Assembly: GCA_934141445.1 (NCBI GenBank)
Contig: CAKPCF010000002.1
Span: forward strand, 58,638 to 122,637
Source of the DNA: an uncultured Clostridia bacterium
Lineage (GTDB): Bacteria > Bacillota > Clostridia > TANB77 > CAG-508
DNA length: 64,000 nucleotides
Direction: 5' to 3'
Below are positions 16,501 to 26,658 of the stretch, piece by piece. Below the pieces are notes generated by a model. That model was not told the origin of the DNA and did not search any database. It saw only the letters and a program-made list of their open reading frames with translations. The translations under genes and the position numbers were made by a program. Numbering within the stretch: position 1 is the first letter of the stretch; every line of letters starts with the position of its first letter.

Positions 16501-16714
16501 AAGTTAAAAATAGTTAATAATCTTCCCTGCGTAGTGCGTGTAGAACTGATTTTTTAGAACCTACAAGTTTGGATAAGGGAGTCTGAGCTCTAGATATGGC
16601 GTGTATGCTTGCATTTATGTAAGAAACCCAGGAGTATTTAGGAGGACACCCACCTGTATATATACAGGTCCATAAAAAATCTTCATCTTACGGCTTAGAC
16701 GTGGGGCTTTTTTT
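16501..16714 (+). ncRNA. ssrS: Probable 6S RNA
   Basis: A stand-alone transcript unit of about 200 nt with its own promoter and a T run at 16708-16714. The 5' segment CCCTGCGT (16525-16532) pairs with ACGTGGGG near the 3' end, giving the closing stem. Internal elements TTAGAACCTACAA, GGGAGTCTGA, CCCACCTG/CAGG and TCTTCATCTTACGGCTTAGA resemble Firmicute 6S RNAs, which mimic an open promoter and bind RNA polymerase. No protein gene lies in 16329-16795. A covariance search is needed for certainty. Confidence 0.75.
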
Positions 16715-16795
16715 GTTATTTGTAACAAGAAAAAAGTATTGAAATTTATAGATAAAAATACTATAATATAACAGTAATATTAAGAGAAATTTGGT

Positions 16796-17647
16796 ATGTA
16801 TATGAATATAAAACAGTTGATAAAATATGGAACGAATGAGCTAAATGGAATAGAAGATTCTTATTTGAAAGTAAGAATTTTATTGTCTCATGTATTAGGT
16901 AAGAATAAAGAATATTTAATTATAAATAGTGATGAAGAAGTTTCACAAGAAAAAGAAGAAGAATTTTTTGAAAAACTAGAAAAACTAAAAAAAGGATATC
17001 CTATTCAGTATATTACAAATTCACAATTTTTCAGAAATTGTGAATTTTATGTGGATAACAATGTTTTAATTCCGCAACCAGATACAGAGATTTTAGTTGA
17101 AGAATCTATAAAAATAATTTTAGAAAAGCAAGTATCTAATGTTTTAGATTTATGTACAGGTAGTGGAGCAATTGTTATTTCTATAGCAAAAGAATTATTA
17201 GAACAATCAAAAAAAATCACATTTTGGGCGAGTGATATAAGTGAAAAAGCTTTAGAAATAGCTGAAAAAAATGCAAAACAAAATGAAGTTGAAATAAATT
17301 TTATACAAAGTGATTTATTTGAAAAAATTGATAATAATTTAAAATTTGATATTATTATTTCTAATCCTCCATATATAGAAACAGCAACAATTGAAGAACT
17401 TTCAACAGAAGTGAAAAATGAGCCTAAAATTGCTTTAGATGGTGGAGAAGATGGTTTAGAATTTTATAGAAAAATAGCAAATAGTTCTAAAAAATATTTA
17501 AAAGAAAATGGATATCTAGCTTTAGAAATAGGCTATAATCAAATGGATAATGTATGCGAAATTTTAAATCAAAATAATTATAGAGTGTTAAGAAAAGTTA
17601 AAGACTTTTCTAATAATGATAGAGTTATAGTTGCACAAATTTTATAG
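16796..17647 (+). CDS. prmC: Release factor glutamine methyltransferase PrmC/HemK
   Basis: A 283-residue SAM-dependent methyltransferase that modifies the GGQ glutamine of peptide release factors. The N-terminal helical domain (about 1-85) is followed by the SAM-binding motif DLCTGSGAIVIS and the catalytic ISNPPYIE. Length and domain order are typical. The usual partner prfA is not adjacent. Two ATG codons (16796 and 16802) are possible and both lack a strong ribosome site. Confidence 0.92.
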   Translation: MYMNIKQLIKYGTNELNGIEDSYLKVRILLSHVLGKNKEYLIINSDEEVSQEKEEEFFEKLEKLKKGYPIQYITNSQFFRNCEFYVDNNVLIPQPDTEILVEESIKIILEKQVSNVLDLCTGSGAIVISIAKELLEQSKKITFWASDISEKALEIAEKNAKQNEVEINFIQSDLFEKIDNNLKFDIIISNPPYIETATIEELSTEVKNEPKIALDGGEDGLEFYRKIANSSKKYLKENGYLALEIGYNQMDNVCEILNQNNYRVLRKVKDFSNNDRVIVAQIL

Positions 17648-17685
17648 ATTTATAGAAATCTAAATTTAATATAAGGTAGATGAAG

Positions 17686-18537
17686 ATGACTTTTTCATAT
17701 CAAGTAAAAGAAGAATTAAGCAAGTCGATAAGCTATAAAGATAAAGAAATATTGGAAGCGGAATTTTTAGGATATATTTTAACTGGAAATACCAATATTG
17801 ATGATAACAAAATTGAATATATTACTGAAAATGAATTTAATATAGAAGCATTTTATAAAATTTTATTTAATTTAGGTGTAGAATATGAACCTTGTATAAA
17901 AGGAAAATGCTATGTCGCAATAATTTCAATTGATGAAAGATTTAATAAATATTTACAATTGATTAGTTCAAAAAACGAAGACGTTTTGAAATCAATTGTA
18001 AAAGGAGCATTTTTAGGTGCTGGGTCAATAAATGAACCTAAAAATAAATATCATTTAGAAATTTCTTTTGAAAATAAAGTGAATGCTGGATATGTAATAA
18101 ATATTTGTAAATTTTTTGGAATAAATTTGAAACTATTAGAACGAAAAAAAATAGTAGTATATTTAAAAGAAAGTGAAGAAATATCAAGATTTTTAGCCTT
18201 AATTGGAGCAAATAAAGCTGTTTTAAAGTTTGAAGAGATTAGAATTATGAGGGAAATGAAAAATAATGTTAATAGATTGGTAAATTGTGAGACTGCTAAT
18301 ATAAATAAAACTGTTAATGCAGCTGTTGACCAAATAAATGATATAAAATTTATTCAAAGTAAAAATAAATTTGATGAGATGTCAGAAGATTTAAAAGAAT
18401 TAGCATTGCTTAGATTAAAAAATCCAGAAGCCACTTTAAAAGAACTAGGAGATAAACTTAGTCAGCCAATAGGAAAATCAGGAATAAGTCATAGAATAAA
18501 AAAGATACATGATTTTGCAGAAGAACTAAAGAAATAA
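17686..18537 (+). CDS. whiA: DNA-binding protein WhiA
   Basis: A 283-residue protein of the WhiA/YvcL family: an inactive LAGLIDADG homing-endonuclease-like N-terminal domain (about 10-190, with KGAFLGAGSI) joined to a C-terminal helix-turn-helix (NPEATLKELGDKL..GKSGISHRIKKI). It affects division and, in Actinobacteria, sporulation genes. The second ATG (17686) is chosen because AAGG lies 9 bp before it but only 3 bp before the first (17680). The usual neighbours yvcJ-yvcK are absent. Confidence 0.93.
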   Translation: MTFSYQVKEELSKSISYKDKEILEAEFLGYILTGNTNIDDNKIEYITENEFNIEAFYKILFNLGVEYEPCIKGKCYVAIISIDERFNKYLQLISSKNEDVLKSIVKGAFLGAGSINEPKNKYHLEISFENKVNAGYVINICKFFGINLKLLERKKIVVYLKESEEISRFLALIGANKAVLKFEEIRIMREMKNNVNRLVNCETANINKTVNAAVDQINDIKFIQSKNKFDEMSEDLKELALLRLKNPEATLKELGDKLSQPIGKSGISHRIKKIHDFAEELKK

Positions 18538-18588
18538 AAGAGTACAATAGAAAAGCAATAATAAGAGAATATGTAAAGGAATAAAGAA

Positions 18589-19731
18589 ATGGAAGAATTA
18601 GGAATATATATACATATACCATTTTGTCAAAAGAAATGTAGTTATTGTGATTTTAAATCTTTTGCTAATATAGAAGAAGATATGCAAAAAAAATATGTAG
18701 AAGCCCTTATAAAAGAAATAAAAAATTGTAATGATGATAATAAGCATATTGTTACAACAATATATATTGGTGGTGGCACACCTTCTTTTATAAAACCAGA
18801 TTATATAAAGGAAATATTAGATGCAATTTATAAAAAATGGCAAATAAAATCAGATGTTGAAATAACAATAGAAGTAAATCCAGGAACAGTTACAAAGGAA
18901 AAACTAAATGCTTATAAAATTATGGGGATAAATAGACTTAGTATTGGACTTCAGTCAACTAATAATTATTTGCTTAAAAAAATTGGCAGAATACACACTT
19001 ATGAAGATTTTATTGAAACATATATAATTGCAAGACAGGCTGGATTTGAAAATATAAATATTGATTTGATGTTAGCTTTACCAGAACAGACTTTAGAAGA
19101 TTTGATGATAAGTGTTAAAAAGATAATAAATTTGAATCCTGAACATATTTCAATTTATTCTTTAATTTTAGAAGAAAATACTGAACTATGGAAAAAAGTT
19201 CAAAGTGGAGAAGAAAGCACTTTGCCAGATGAACTTGAAAGAGAAATGTATTGGCAAAGTAAAAAAGCATTTGAAAATGCTGGATATAAACATTATGAAA
19301 TTTCTAACTATGCGAAAAAAGGTTATGAATCTAAACATAATAGCAATTGTTGGAAACAAAAAGAATATCTAGGCTTTGGAATAGCAGCACATTCTTATTT
19401 TAATGAAAAAAGATTTTGTAATATAGAAAAAATTAATGATTATATTAGGAATATTGAAAAAAACGATTTTAAACAAAATCAAATTATTGAAGAAGAAAAT
19501 AGAACAAAAGAAGATATTGCAAAAGAATATATGATGCTTGGACTTAGAAAAATAGATGGAGTATCAATTTCTGAATTTCAAAGAAAATTTGAGTTGAATC
19601 CATTATTTTATTTTAGATTTGAAATTAGTAAATTAGAGCAAATGAACTTATTAGAAGTTGATTTAGACAATATAAAACTTACAAAAGAAGGATTAGATTT
19701 AGCCAATATAGTTTTTGAAGAATTTGTGTAA
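18589..19731 (+). CDS. hemW: HemW-type radical SAM protein (oxygen-independent coproporphyrinogen oxidase-like)
   Basis: A 380-residue radical SAM protein. Near the N terminus is HIPFCQKKCSYCDFKSF with the Cx3Cx2C cluster motif, followed by IYIGGGTPSF and GLQSTNNYLLKKIGR. HemW proteins bind heme and act as heme chaperones; true HemN has an extra N-terminal region and different cysteines. The role in this organism is uncertain. The gene follows whiA by 50 bp. Confidence 0.88.
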   Translation: MEELGIYIHIPFCQKKCSYCDFKSFANIEEDMQKKYVEALIKEIKNCNDDNKHIVTTIYIGGGTPSFIKPDYIKEILDAIYKKWQIKSDVEITIEVNPGTVTKEKLNAYKIMGINRLSIGLQSTNNYLLKKIGRIHTYEDFIETYIIARQAGFENINIDLMLALPEQTLEDLMISVKKIINLNPEHISIYSLILEENTELWKKVQSGEESTLPDELEREMYWQSKKAFENAGYKHYEISNYAKKGYESKHNSNCWKQKEYLGFGIAAHSYFNEKRFCNIEKINDYIRNIEKNDFKQNQIIEEENRTKEDIAKEYMMLGLRKIDGVSISEFQRKFELNPLFYFRFEISKLEQMNLLEVDLDNIKLTKEGLDLANIVFEEFV

Positions 19732-19804
19732 AAACAAATTATTTTAACCCTTGCAAAACATACACATTTGTTATAGAATATAACAGAATTAGGAGGAATT
19801 AGAA

Positions 19805-21193
19805 GTGCAAGTAAAACAAGAAGATTATATACAAAAAGTAAAAGAAATAAATTCATCAAAGGACAAGAAATATTATATTCTAACAATGGGATGTCAATTA
19901 AATGAGAATGATTCAGAAAAATTGGCAGGAATGTTATGTGAGATGAATTATACAGAAACAAAAGAAATGCAGGATGCTGATATTGTAATATTTAATACTT
20001 GCTGTGTTAGAGAAAATGCAGAAGAAAGACTATTCGGTAAAGTAGGAGAAGTAAAAAAATTAAAAGAGAATAAAGATGTTTTACTTGCTATTGGCGGTTG
20101 TATGATGCAAGAAAAAGCAATGTTAGATAAAATCAAACAAAGTTATCATTATGTTGATATTGTGTTTGGTACTCATACAATGCAAAATCTTCCAGAAGAT
20201 GTGTATAAAGCACTTATTAAACGTGAAAAAGTAAAAGATGTTATAGACATAGATGGCGAAATTTATGAAGGTTTGCCTATAAAAAGAAATGATAAATTTA
20301 AAGCTTCTGTAACTATCATGTATGGATGTAATAACTTTTGTACATATTGTATAGTTCCTTATGTAAGAGGTAGAGAAAGAAGTAGAGAACCAGAGAAAAT
20401 TTTAGAAGAAGTAAAAATTTTGGCAAAAGAAGGTTATAAAGAAATAACTTTATTAGGTCAAAATGTAAATTCATACAAAGGAAATGAAAAGATAAGAAAT
20501 TTTGCAGATTTATTAAATGAAGTTTGTAAAATAGATGGAATAGAGAGAGTTAGATTTATTTCACCACATCCAAAGGATTTTACAGATGATGTAATAGAGG
20601 CTATTGCTAACAATGAAAAAATATGTAAAATTATTCATTTGCCATTACAATCTGGAAATTCAAAAGTATTGAAAGAAATGAATAGAAGATATACTAAAGA
20701 GCAATATTTAGCTTTAGTTGAAAAAATGAAAGACAGAATCCCAAATATTGTTTTTTCAACTGATATTATAGTTGGTTTTCCAGGCGAAACTGATGAAGAA
20801 TTTGAAGATACATTAGATGTTGTTAGAAAAGTAAATTTTGAACAAATATTTATGTTTATCTATTCTCCAAGAATTGGTACACCAGCTGAAAAGAGAGATG
20901 ACCAAGTTTCAGAGGATATAAAACATATTAGATTTGATAAATTAAAAAACTTATATGATAGTCATGTAGATGAGAATAATGAAAAATATATTGGTACAAA
21001 CCAAAAAGTAATGATAGAAGGTTATAGCAAAAATAATAACGAAATGTACACAGCAAGAACTGATACAAATAAGGTAGTAGTATTTAAACCAATAGAAGGT
21101 CAAAAAATTGGAGATATTGTAACAGTTAAAATAATAAGTGCACATAAATGGTACTTAAAAGCTGAAATCATAGATACAAAACAAGAAAAATAA
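19805..21193 (+). CDS. miaB: tRNA-2-methylthio-N6-dimethylallyladenosine synthase MiaB
   Basis: A 462-residue methylthiotransferase that thiomethylates A37 of tRNAs reading U-starting codons. The N-terminal UPF0004 domain has the three cluster cysteines (GCQLNENDSEK, NTCCVRENAE, IGGCMMQE); the radical SAM domain has GCNNFCTYCIVPYVRGRERS; a TRAM RNA-binding domain ends the protein. It uses a GTG start with AGGAGGAATTAGAA before it. Confidence 0.95.
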   Translation: MQVKQEDYIQKVKEINSSKDKKYYILTMGCQLNENDSEKLAGMLCEMNYTETKEMQDADIVIFNTCCVRENAEERLFGKVGEVKKLKENKDVLLAIGGCMMQEKAMLDKIKQSYHYVDIVFGTHTMQNLPEDVYKALIKREKVKDVIDIDGEIYEGLPIKRNDKFKASVTIMYGCNNFCTYCIVPYVRGRERSREPEKILEEVKILAKEGYKEITLLGQNVNSYKGNEKIRNFADLLNEVCKIDGIERVRFISPHPKDFTDDVIEAIANNEKICKIIHLPLQSGNSKVLKEMNRRYTKEQYLALVEKMKDRIPNIVFSTDIIVGFPGETDEEFEDTLDVVRKVNFEQIFMFIYSPRIGTPAEKRDDQVSEDIKHIRFDKLKNLYDSHVDENNEKYIGTNQKVMIEGYSKNNNEMYTARTDTNKVVVFKPIEGQKIGDIVTVKIISAHKWYLKAEIIDTKQEK

Positions 21194-21218
21194 TAGGAAA
21201 AGTTGAAAGAGGTTAATT

Positions 21219-21686
21219 ATGACAAATAAAAATGAAATGATTTTTATTAACAAGATACTAAATACTGAGTTGACAATTAGAAAAACTGCAAAGCAATTCG
21301 GATTAAGAAGAGATGATTTAATAAGAAGAATGGAAGAGGCTTTAGCTGGTGATGAAGAAAATTTGCAACAATTAAAATTAGTAATTGTAATTAACAAAAT
21401 GCTTTTTGATAATATACCAATGAATGAAGCAGCAAAAGAACTAGGAATCACAGAAAAGGAGTTAGATAAAAAGATTTTATCTACATTAGCAAATAATGAA
21501 GATAAATTAAAAAGATATAAAGAATATAAAAATCCTTCACAAAACAAAATAAAAAAAGAAGCAAATGCATTTCATAAGAAGACTAATAAAAAGACAAATA
21601 ATACTGCAAATAAAAAAGGAAATAATAAAGGTGGAAATGTAAAAAAAGCAACAAATAAAAAAACAAGTGGAGGAAATAAAAAATAA
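21219..21686 (+). CDS. Lys-rich protein with two helix-turn-helix-like repeats
   Basis: A 155-residue basic protein. Two similar 45-residue segments occur in tandem: INKILNTELTIRKTAKQFGL (about 9-28) with its sequel, and INKMLFDNIPMNEAAKELGI (about 64-83). Each looks like a helix-turn-helix of the type seen in sporulation regulators. From residue 112 the chain is a low-complexity Lys/Asn/Gly/Thr tail that would be disordered and bind nucleic acid. It lies between miaB and mutS in the same orientation. No named family is recognised. Confidence 0.65.
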   Translation: MTNKNEMIFINKILNTELTIRKTAKQFGLRRDDLIRRMEEALAGDEENLQQLKLVIVINKMLFDNIPMNEAAKELGITEKELDKKILSTLANNEDKLKRYKEYKNPSQNKIKKEANAFHKKTNKKTNNTANKKGNNKGGNVKKATNKKTSGGNKK

Positions 21687-21741
21687 ATTAAATCGGGTAA
21701 TATTGAAATAAATAATGGTTTAAAGAAATGGAGCAAAGAAA

Positions 21742-24357
21742 ATGCCAGAACAATTATCACCAATGATGCAAAGTTATTTAGCAACAAAGGAACAATACAA
21801 AGATTGCATCTTGTTTTATAGAATAGGAGATTTTTATGAAATGTTCTATGATGATGCTTTAGTCGCATCAAGAGAACTAGAAATTACATTAACTGGAAAA
21901 GCTTGTGGAACAGAGGAAAAAGCACCAATGTGTGGTGTTCCGTTTCATGCAGCAGAATTATATATTTCAAGACTTATATCAAAGGGATATAAAGTAGCAA
22001 TTTGTGAGCAACTTGAAGATCCAAAACAGGCTAAAGGACTTGTGAAAAGAGATGTTATAAGAGTTGTTACACCAGGTACTGTTATAGAAACAAATATGCT
22101 AGAAGAAAAAAAGAACAACTATATAATGGGAATTGTAAAAAAAGGATTATATTATGGTGTTGCTATTTGTGATATTAGTACAGGTGATTTTTATGCTACT
22201 CAAATTAAACTTGCAGACAATAATTTTGAAAAACTATTAGATGAATATGCTAGATATGTTCCAGCTGAAATTGTTGTAAATGAAGCTATGGGAATGTCAA
22301 CAAAAGAATTAGAAATAATGAAAGATAGAAACAATACATTTGTTACTATTAGAGAAGATAAATTTTTTAATGAAGATGATACAATACTTTTAAGATTATA
22401 CAAAATGGAAGATGACTTTGGTAAAGAGAAAACTGATTTGAAAAATGATAAAATTGCAGTACAAGCTATAAATGGATTATTAAATTATTTTTCAGAAACA
22501 CAAAAAGTCAAACTTGAACATATAAATAGAATTAGATTATATGAAGTAAAGAAATTCATGGCATTAGATATAAATGCAAGAAGAAGTTTGGAACTTACTG
22601 AAAGAATGAGAGATAAATCTAAAAGAGGAACTTTAATTTGGGTTTTAGATAAAACATCAACATCAATGGGAGGAAGACTTTTAAGAAGATGGATAAATGA
22701 TCCTTTATTAGATGTAAAAGAAATTAACGATAGACTTGGAGCTGTTAAAGAATTTAAGAATAATGTAATGTTACGAGGTGAACTTGCTGAAATTCTAAAA
22801 AAAGTTTATGATATTGAAAGATTAGCAGGAAAAATATCTTATGGCAATGCTAATGCAAGAGATTTAATCTCTCTTAAAAATTCACTTTCACATTTACCTG
22901 AATTAAAAGAACTTTTATCAATGGCAGAGTCAGATTTGCTTAAAAAAATATATTCAAATTTAGATGAATTAAAAGATATATTTGAGCTTATAGATGAAGC
23001 TATTGTTGAAGACCCACCAATAAGTATAAAAGAGGGTGGAATTATAAAAAGTGGATATTCACAAGATATTGATGAATATAGAGAAGCTTCAACAGATGGA
23101 AAAAGATGGATTGTTGAACTAGAAGCAAAGGAAAGAGAAGAAACTGGTATAAAAAATTTAAAAGTTGGATATACTAGAGTATTTGGATATTATATAGAAG
23201 TTACAAAATCTTTCCTAAATCAAGTTCCAGAAGGTAGATATGTAAGAAAGCAAACTTTAACTGGTGGTGAAAGATTTATAACTGAAGAATTAAAACAAAT
23301 TGAAGGCAAAATATTAGGTGCAGAAGAAAAGGTTGTTGCATTAGAATATAATGAGTTTACCAAAATAAGAGATGAAATTGGAAAAAATATAGCAAGACTT
23401 CAAACTTCAGCTTCAGCTATTGCGATGGCAGATGTATTAAATAGTTTAGCTATTGTAGCAGAAGATAATAATTATGTTTGCCCAGAAGTTGATGAATCTG
23501 GTGAGATTATAATAAAAGAAGGTAGACATCCTGTAATTGAACAAATGATTGATAGTGGAAGTTTTGTTCAAAATGATACATACTTAAACAAAGAAGAAAA
23601 TAGAGTAGCAATTATTACAGGTCCTAATATGGCTGGTAAATCAACATTTATGAGACAGGTTGCTTTAATTACTCTAATGGCTCAAATAGGTAGCTTTGTA
23701 CCAGCAACTGAAGCAAAGATAGGAATTGTAGATAAAATCTTTACAAGAGTAGGGGCTTCTGATGATTTAAGTAGTGGTCAAAGTACATTTATGGTTGAAA
23801 TGTCAGAAGTAGCTAATATATTAAAAGAGGCAACTCCAAATAGTTTAGTTATATTAGATGAAATTGGTAGAGGAACATCAACTTATGATGGACTATCAAT
23901 AGCATGGGCTGTTGCAGAATATATTGCAGATAAAGAAAAAGTTGGCTGTAAAACTTTATTTGCAACACATTACCATGAACTTATAGAACTTGAAGATAAA
24001 ATAGATGGAATTAAAAATTACTCTGTAGCTGTAAAAGAAAAAGGTGAAGATGTAATTTTCTTGAGAAAGATTATAGAAGGTGGAACAGATGAAAGCTATG
24101 GTATCCATGTTGCAAAACTTGCAGGTGTTCCAAAACAAGTAGTAACAAGAGCCAATAAGATTTTACAATCACTTGAAAAAGGTGGCGTTAAAGTTAAAGA
24201 AGAAAAAGAAGATAAAAAACAAGTTGAAGGTCAATTTGATTTCTTTAATATAACTTTAGCTAATATTGCTACTGAATTAGATAAGGTCAACTTAAATGAA
24301 TTAACACCAATAGATGCTTTAAATACTCTTGCTAAAATGAAAGAAATGTTAAAATAA
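21742..24357 (+). CDS. mutS: DNA mismatch repair protein MutS
   Basis: An 871-residue MutS. The mismatch-binding domain starts with SPMMQSYLATKEQYKDCILF and RIGDFYEMF (Phe-Tyr-Glu). The ATPase end has GPNMAGKST (Walker A), STFMVEMSEV (ABC signature region) and ILDEIGRGTSTYDG (Walker B and the D loop). The C terminus ends in the small tetramerisation motif LTPIDALNTLAKMKEML. mutL, often next door, is not found; a terminator follows. Confidence 0.97.
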   Translation: MPEQLSPMMQSYLATKEQYKDCILFYRIGDFYEMFYDDALVASRELEITLTGKACGTEEKAPMCGVPFHAAELYISRLISKGYKVAICEQLEDPKQAKGLVKRDVIRVVTPGTVIETNMLEEKKNNYIMGIVKKGLYYGVAICDISTGDFYATQIKLADNNFEKLLDEYARYVPAEIVVNEAMGMSTKELEIMKDRNNTFVTIREDKFFNEDDTILLRLYKMEDDFGKEKTDLKNDKIAVQAINGLLNYFSETQKVKLEHINRIRLYEVKKFMALDINARRSLELTERMRDKSKRGTLIWVLDKTSTSMGGRLLRRWINDPLLDVKEINDRLGAVKEFKNNVMLRGELAEILKKVYDIERLAGKISYGNANARDLISLKNSLSHLPELKELLSMAESDLLKKIYSNLDELKDIFELIDEAIVEDPPISIKEGGIIKSGYSQDIDEYREASTDGKRWIVELEAKEREETGIKNLKVGYTRVFGYYIEVTKSFLNQVPEGRYVRKQTLTGGERFITEELKQIEGKILGAEEKVVALEYNEFTKIRDEIGKNIARLQTSASAIAMADVLNSLAIVAEDNNYVCPEVDESGEIIIKEGRHPVIEQMIDSGSFVQNDTYLNKEENRVAIITGPNMAGKSTFMRQVALITLMAQIGSFVPATEAKIGIVDKIFTRVGASDDLSSGQSTFMVEMSEVANILKEATPNSLVILDEIGRGTSTYDGLSIAWAVAEYIADKEKVGCKTLFATHYHELIELEDKIDGIKNYSVAVKEKGEDVIFLRKIIEGGTDESYGIHVAKLAGVPKQVVTRANKILQSLEKGGVKVKEEKEDKKQVEGQFDFFNITLANIATELDKVNLNELTPIDALNTLAKMKEMLK

Positions 24358-24443
24358 AAATATTATTTATTTTTTCTGTAATGCAGTTAACAAATTTTGT
24401 GATAATATTTGTAAATAACAAAAGTATGATTTGATTTAAATTT

Positions 24444-24476
24444 GATAGCGATTCTTAATTGAGTTGCTATCTTTTT
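24444..24476 (+). terminator. Terminator after mutS
   Basis: GATAGC (24444-24449) pairs with GCTATC (24466-24471), plus inner pairs, followed by five T. Confidence 0.8.
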
Positions 24477-24612
24477 ATATAAAAATTAAAATTTACATTA
24501 CTAAAATATATAAAATTTTTTATTTTTATAAAAATATATTGAAAAAAATTTTATTAACATATATAATTTTTATATAATTAAAATAGATTAAATCTATAAA
24601 TACAAAAGAGAA

Positions 24613-26658
24613 ATGGAGAAAAAAGTGGAGAGCAAAAAAAACAATAGGATAAATTCTGTTTCAAGAAAAAAATTAAATTTTAGCATTATTGTTTTAGACA
24701 TTATTGCTTTCATTTTTATTTACTTTTTAACACCAAAGTTATTAAATTTTCCTGTTAATTCAATGAATTTGAAATTTCAAAAAGAAACGATAGGACATAC
24801 TTTTTTAGAAATTTATTTTGTAATATTTATTTTAATTGTTGCGGTACAATTATTTGTATTAAAATATTTATCAAAAAATATCAATTTATATCTGGAAAAA
24901 TATTTTCATAGAAAAGAAATAGACTACAGTATAGTTTTAAGAGTAAGAAATGATTGTTTAAATGTACCATATAGATTTTTAGAGATTCAATGGGGAATAA
25001 TGGCTTTTCTAGCATTTAGTGTAATTACTTTTTGTATTATATTTGGAAAAAGCTTTATAACCAATTTTGATAAAATATCTTTTGCATTAGTGAGATTTGG
25101 AACTATTATTTTAGCATTTTGGCTTGTACTTTCTATAGCAATATTGGAAATCATACAAAACTATATGCAAAAAGTTCTAAAATTAACATATAAACAAACA
25201 AACAAATTTGAAAAAATTGGACATAGAGTAGAAAATACAACATCTTTGCTTTTACAATTATTACCTTTAATTTTTTCATTACTAATATTGTTTGCAGTTT
25301 TAGCTTATGCAAAAACAATTCAAGTAAAGGCTGATTCTTTGGCTAATTACTATAAATTATATATGAATTTAATAGACTTTAAAGAAGATAATGAAATAAC
25401 AAAAGATAGTCTTTTAAATAAATTAAATACAATTCCATTACTTCAAAATGGTGATACAGCATTTGTTATAGACCCAGAAAACAATTCATATACAACTAAT
25501 TACAATAGTAGTATCAGTAATTTTACAATTAAATATAGAGATTATTTCTTTGGAAGAAAAGGAAATAAACAAAATACAGTTGTGGATTTTACAGAAATTG
25601 ATGGAATTCTTTATGAAAGTTTTGGAATAGATGAACAATTATATTGTCAGAAAATTTTTGATGAAAATGGATTACCTTGGTATATAGGATATAAATTTTC
25701 TATTTCAGATAGAGATTCAATGTATTTCTATATAACTTGTATAAGTGCTATGTTTATAGCTTATGCAATAATTGTATATATATGGGCTAAAAATAATTCT
25801 TTAAATGCGAAAAGAATTGCAGACAATATGGAACAAATTTTACAGAAAGAAGATTTATCAAAAGAAAATTACTTACCTATTTTGTCAAATGATGAATTTG
25901 GAGATGTTGCATATAACTACAATCATATACAAATGAAAATGGCTAGACAACAAGATATTATGTTAAAGCAGGAACAACTTTCTGTTTTAGGTGAAATGGC
26001 TGGTGGTATGGCACATGATATAAATACACCGATTTCTTCTATAAATACAGCAATAACAATGCTTGCAAGAAAAACAACAGATGAAAGAGAACAAATCATT
26101 TTAAAGAATATGCAAGTTTCAACAGATAGAATAATAAATATTGTTACAAGTATGAGAAATCAAGTTCGTAATATGGGAAGCAATGAAAAAGAAACTTTTA
26201 GCTTAAATATGATGGTAACTGATTTAAATGTAATAATTCAAAATGAATTGAAAAAATCTGGTTGTACATTTACACAAGAAATAAAAGAGGAAATAAATAT
26301 ATATGGTGAAAGAACTAAACTTGGACAAGTTTTAACAAATCTTGTTGTAAATGGAATTCAAGCTTATAGTTCTAATGAGAAAAAGGGAAATGTTACTTTA
26401 AGAGCAAAAACAGAAGAAAATGATATATGCTTAATAGAAATAATTGATGAGGCTGGTGGAATACCTGAAAAAGTTCAACCATATATCTTTAATAATATAA
26501 TGACAACAAAAGGTTCTAAAGGAACTGGTTTAGGTTTATATTTGGCTTCAACTGTTATAAAAGGTGTTTATGAAGGTACAATAGATTTTGAAACTGAAGT
26601 GGGTAAAGGAACTAAATTTATTATAAGAATACCAATGAAAATGGAGGAGAAAAAATAA
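24613..26658 (+). CDS. Membrane sensor histidine kinase
   Basis: A 681-residue kinase. Five hydrophobic segments occur in the first 240 residues, then an extracytoplasmic loop of about 140 residues, a sixth segment near 375-395, a HAMP-like linker and the DHp helix with GGMAHDINTPI; His468 is the phosphorylation site. The ATP-binding domain has NLVVNGIQAY (N box), DEAGGIP (G1), NIMTTKGSKGTGLGLYLAS (F/G2). The start is the ATG at 24613 or the GTG at 24625, which has GGAG six bases before it. It overlaps the next gene by one base. The signal sensed is unknown. Confidence 0.9.
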   Translation: MEKKVESKKNNRINSVSRKKLNFSIIVLDIIAFIFIYFLTPKLLNFPVNSMNLKFQKETIGHTFLEIYFVIFILIVAVQLFVLKYLSKNINLYLEKYFHRKEIDYSIVLRVRNDCLNVPYRFLEIQWGIMAFLAFSVITFCIIFGKSFITNFDKISFALVRFGTIILAFWLVLSIAILEIIQNYMQKVLKLTYKQTNKFEKIGHRVENTTSLLLQLLPLIFSLLILFAVLAYAKTIQVKADSLANYYKLYMNLIDFKEDNEITKDSLLNKLNTIPLLQNGDTAFVIDPENNSYTTNYNSSISNFTIKYRDYFFGRKGNKQNTVVDFTEIDGILYESFGIDEQLYCQKIFDENGLPWYIGYKFSISDRDSMYFYITCISAMFIAYAIIVYIWAKNNSLNAKRIADNMEQILQKEDLSKENYLPILSNDEFGDVAYNYNHIQMKMARQQDIMLKQEQLSVLGEMAGGMAHDINTPISSINTAITMLARKTTDEREQIILKNMQVSTDRIINIVTSMRNQVRNMGSNEKETFSLNMMVTDLNVIIQNELKKSGCTFTQEIKEEINIYGERTKLGQVLTNLVVNGIQAYSSNEKKGNVTLRAKTEENDICLIEIIDEAGGIPEKVQPYIFNNIMTTKGSKGTGLGLYLASTVIKGVYEGTIDFETEVGKGTKFIIRIPMKMEEKK

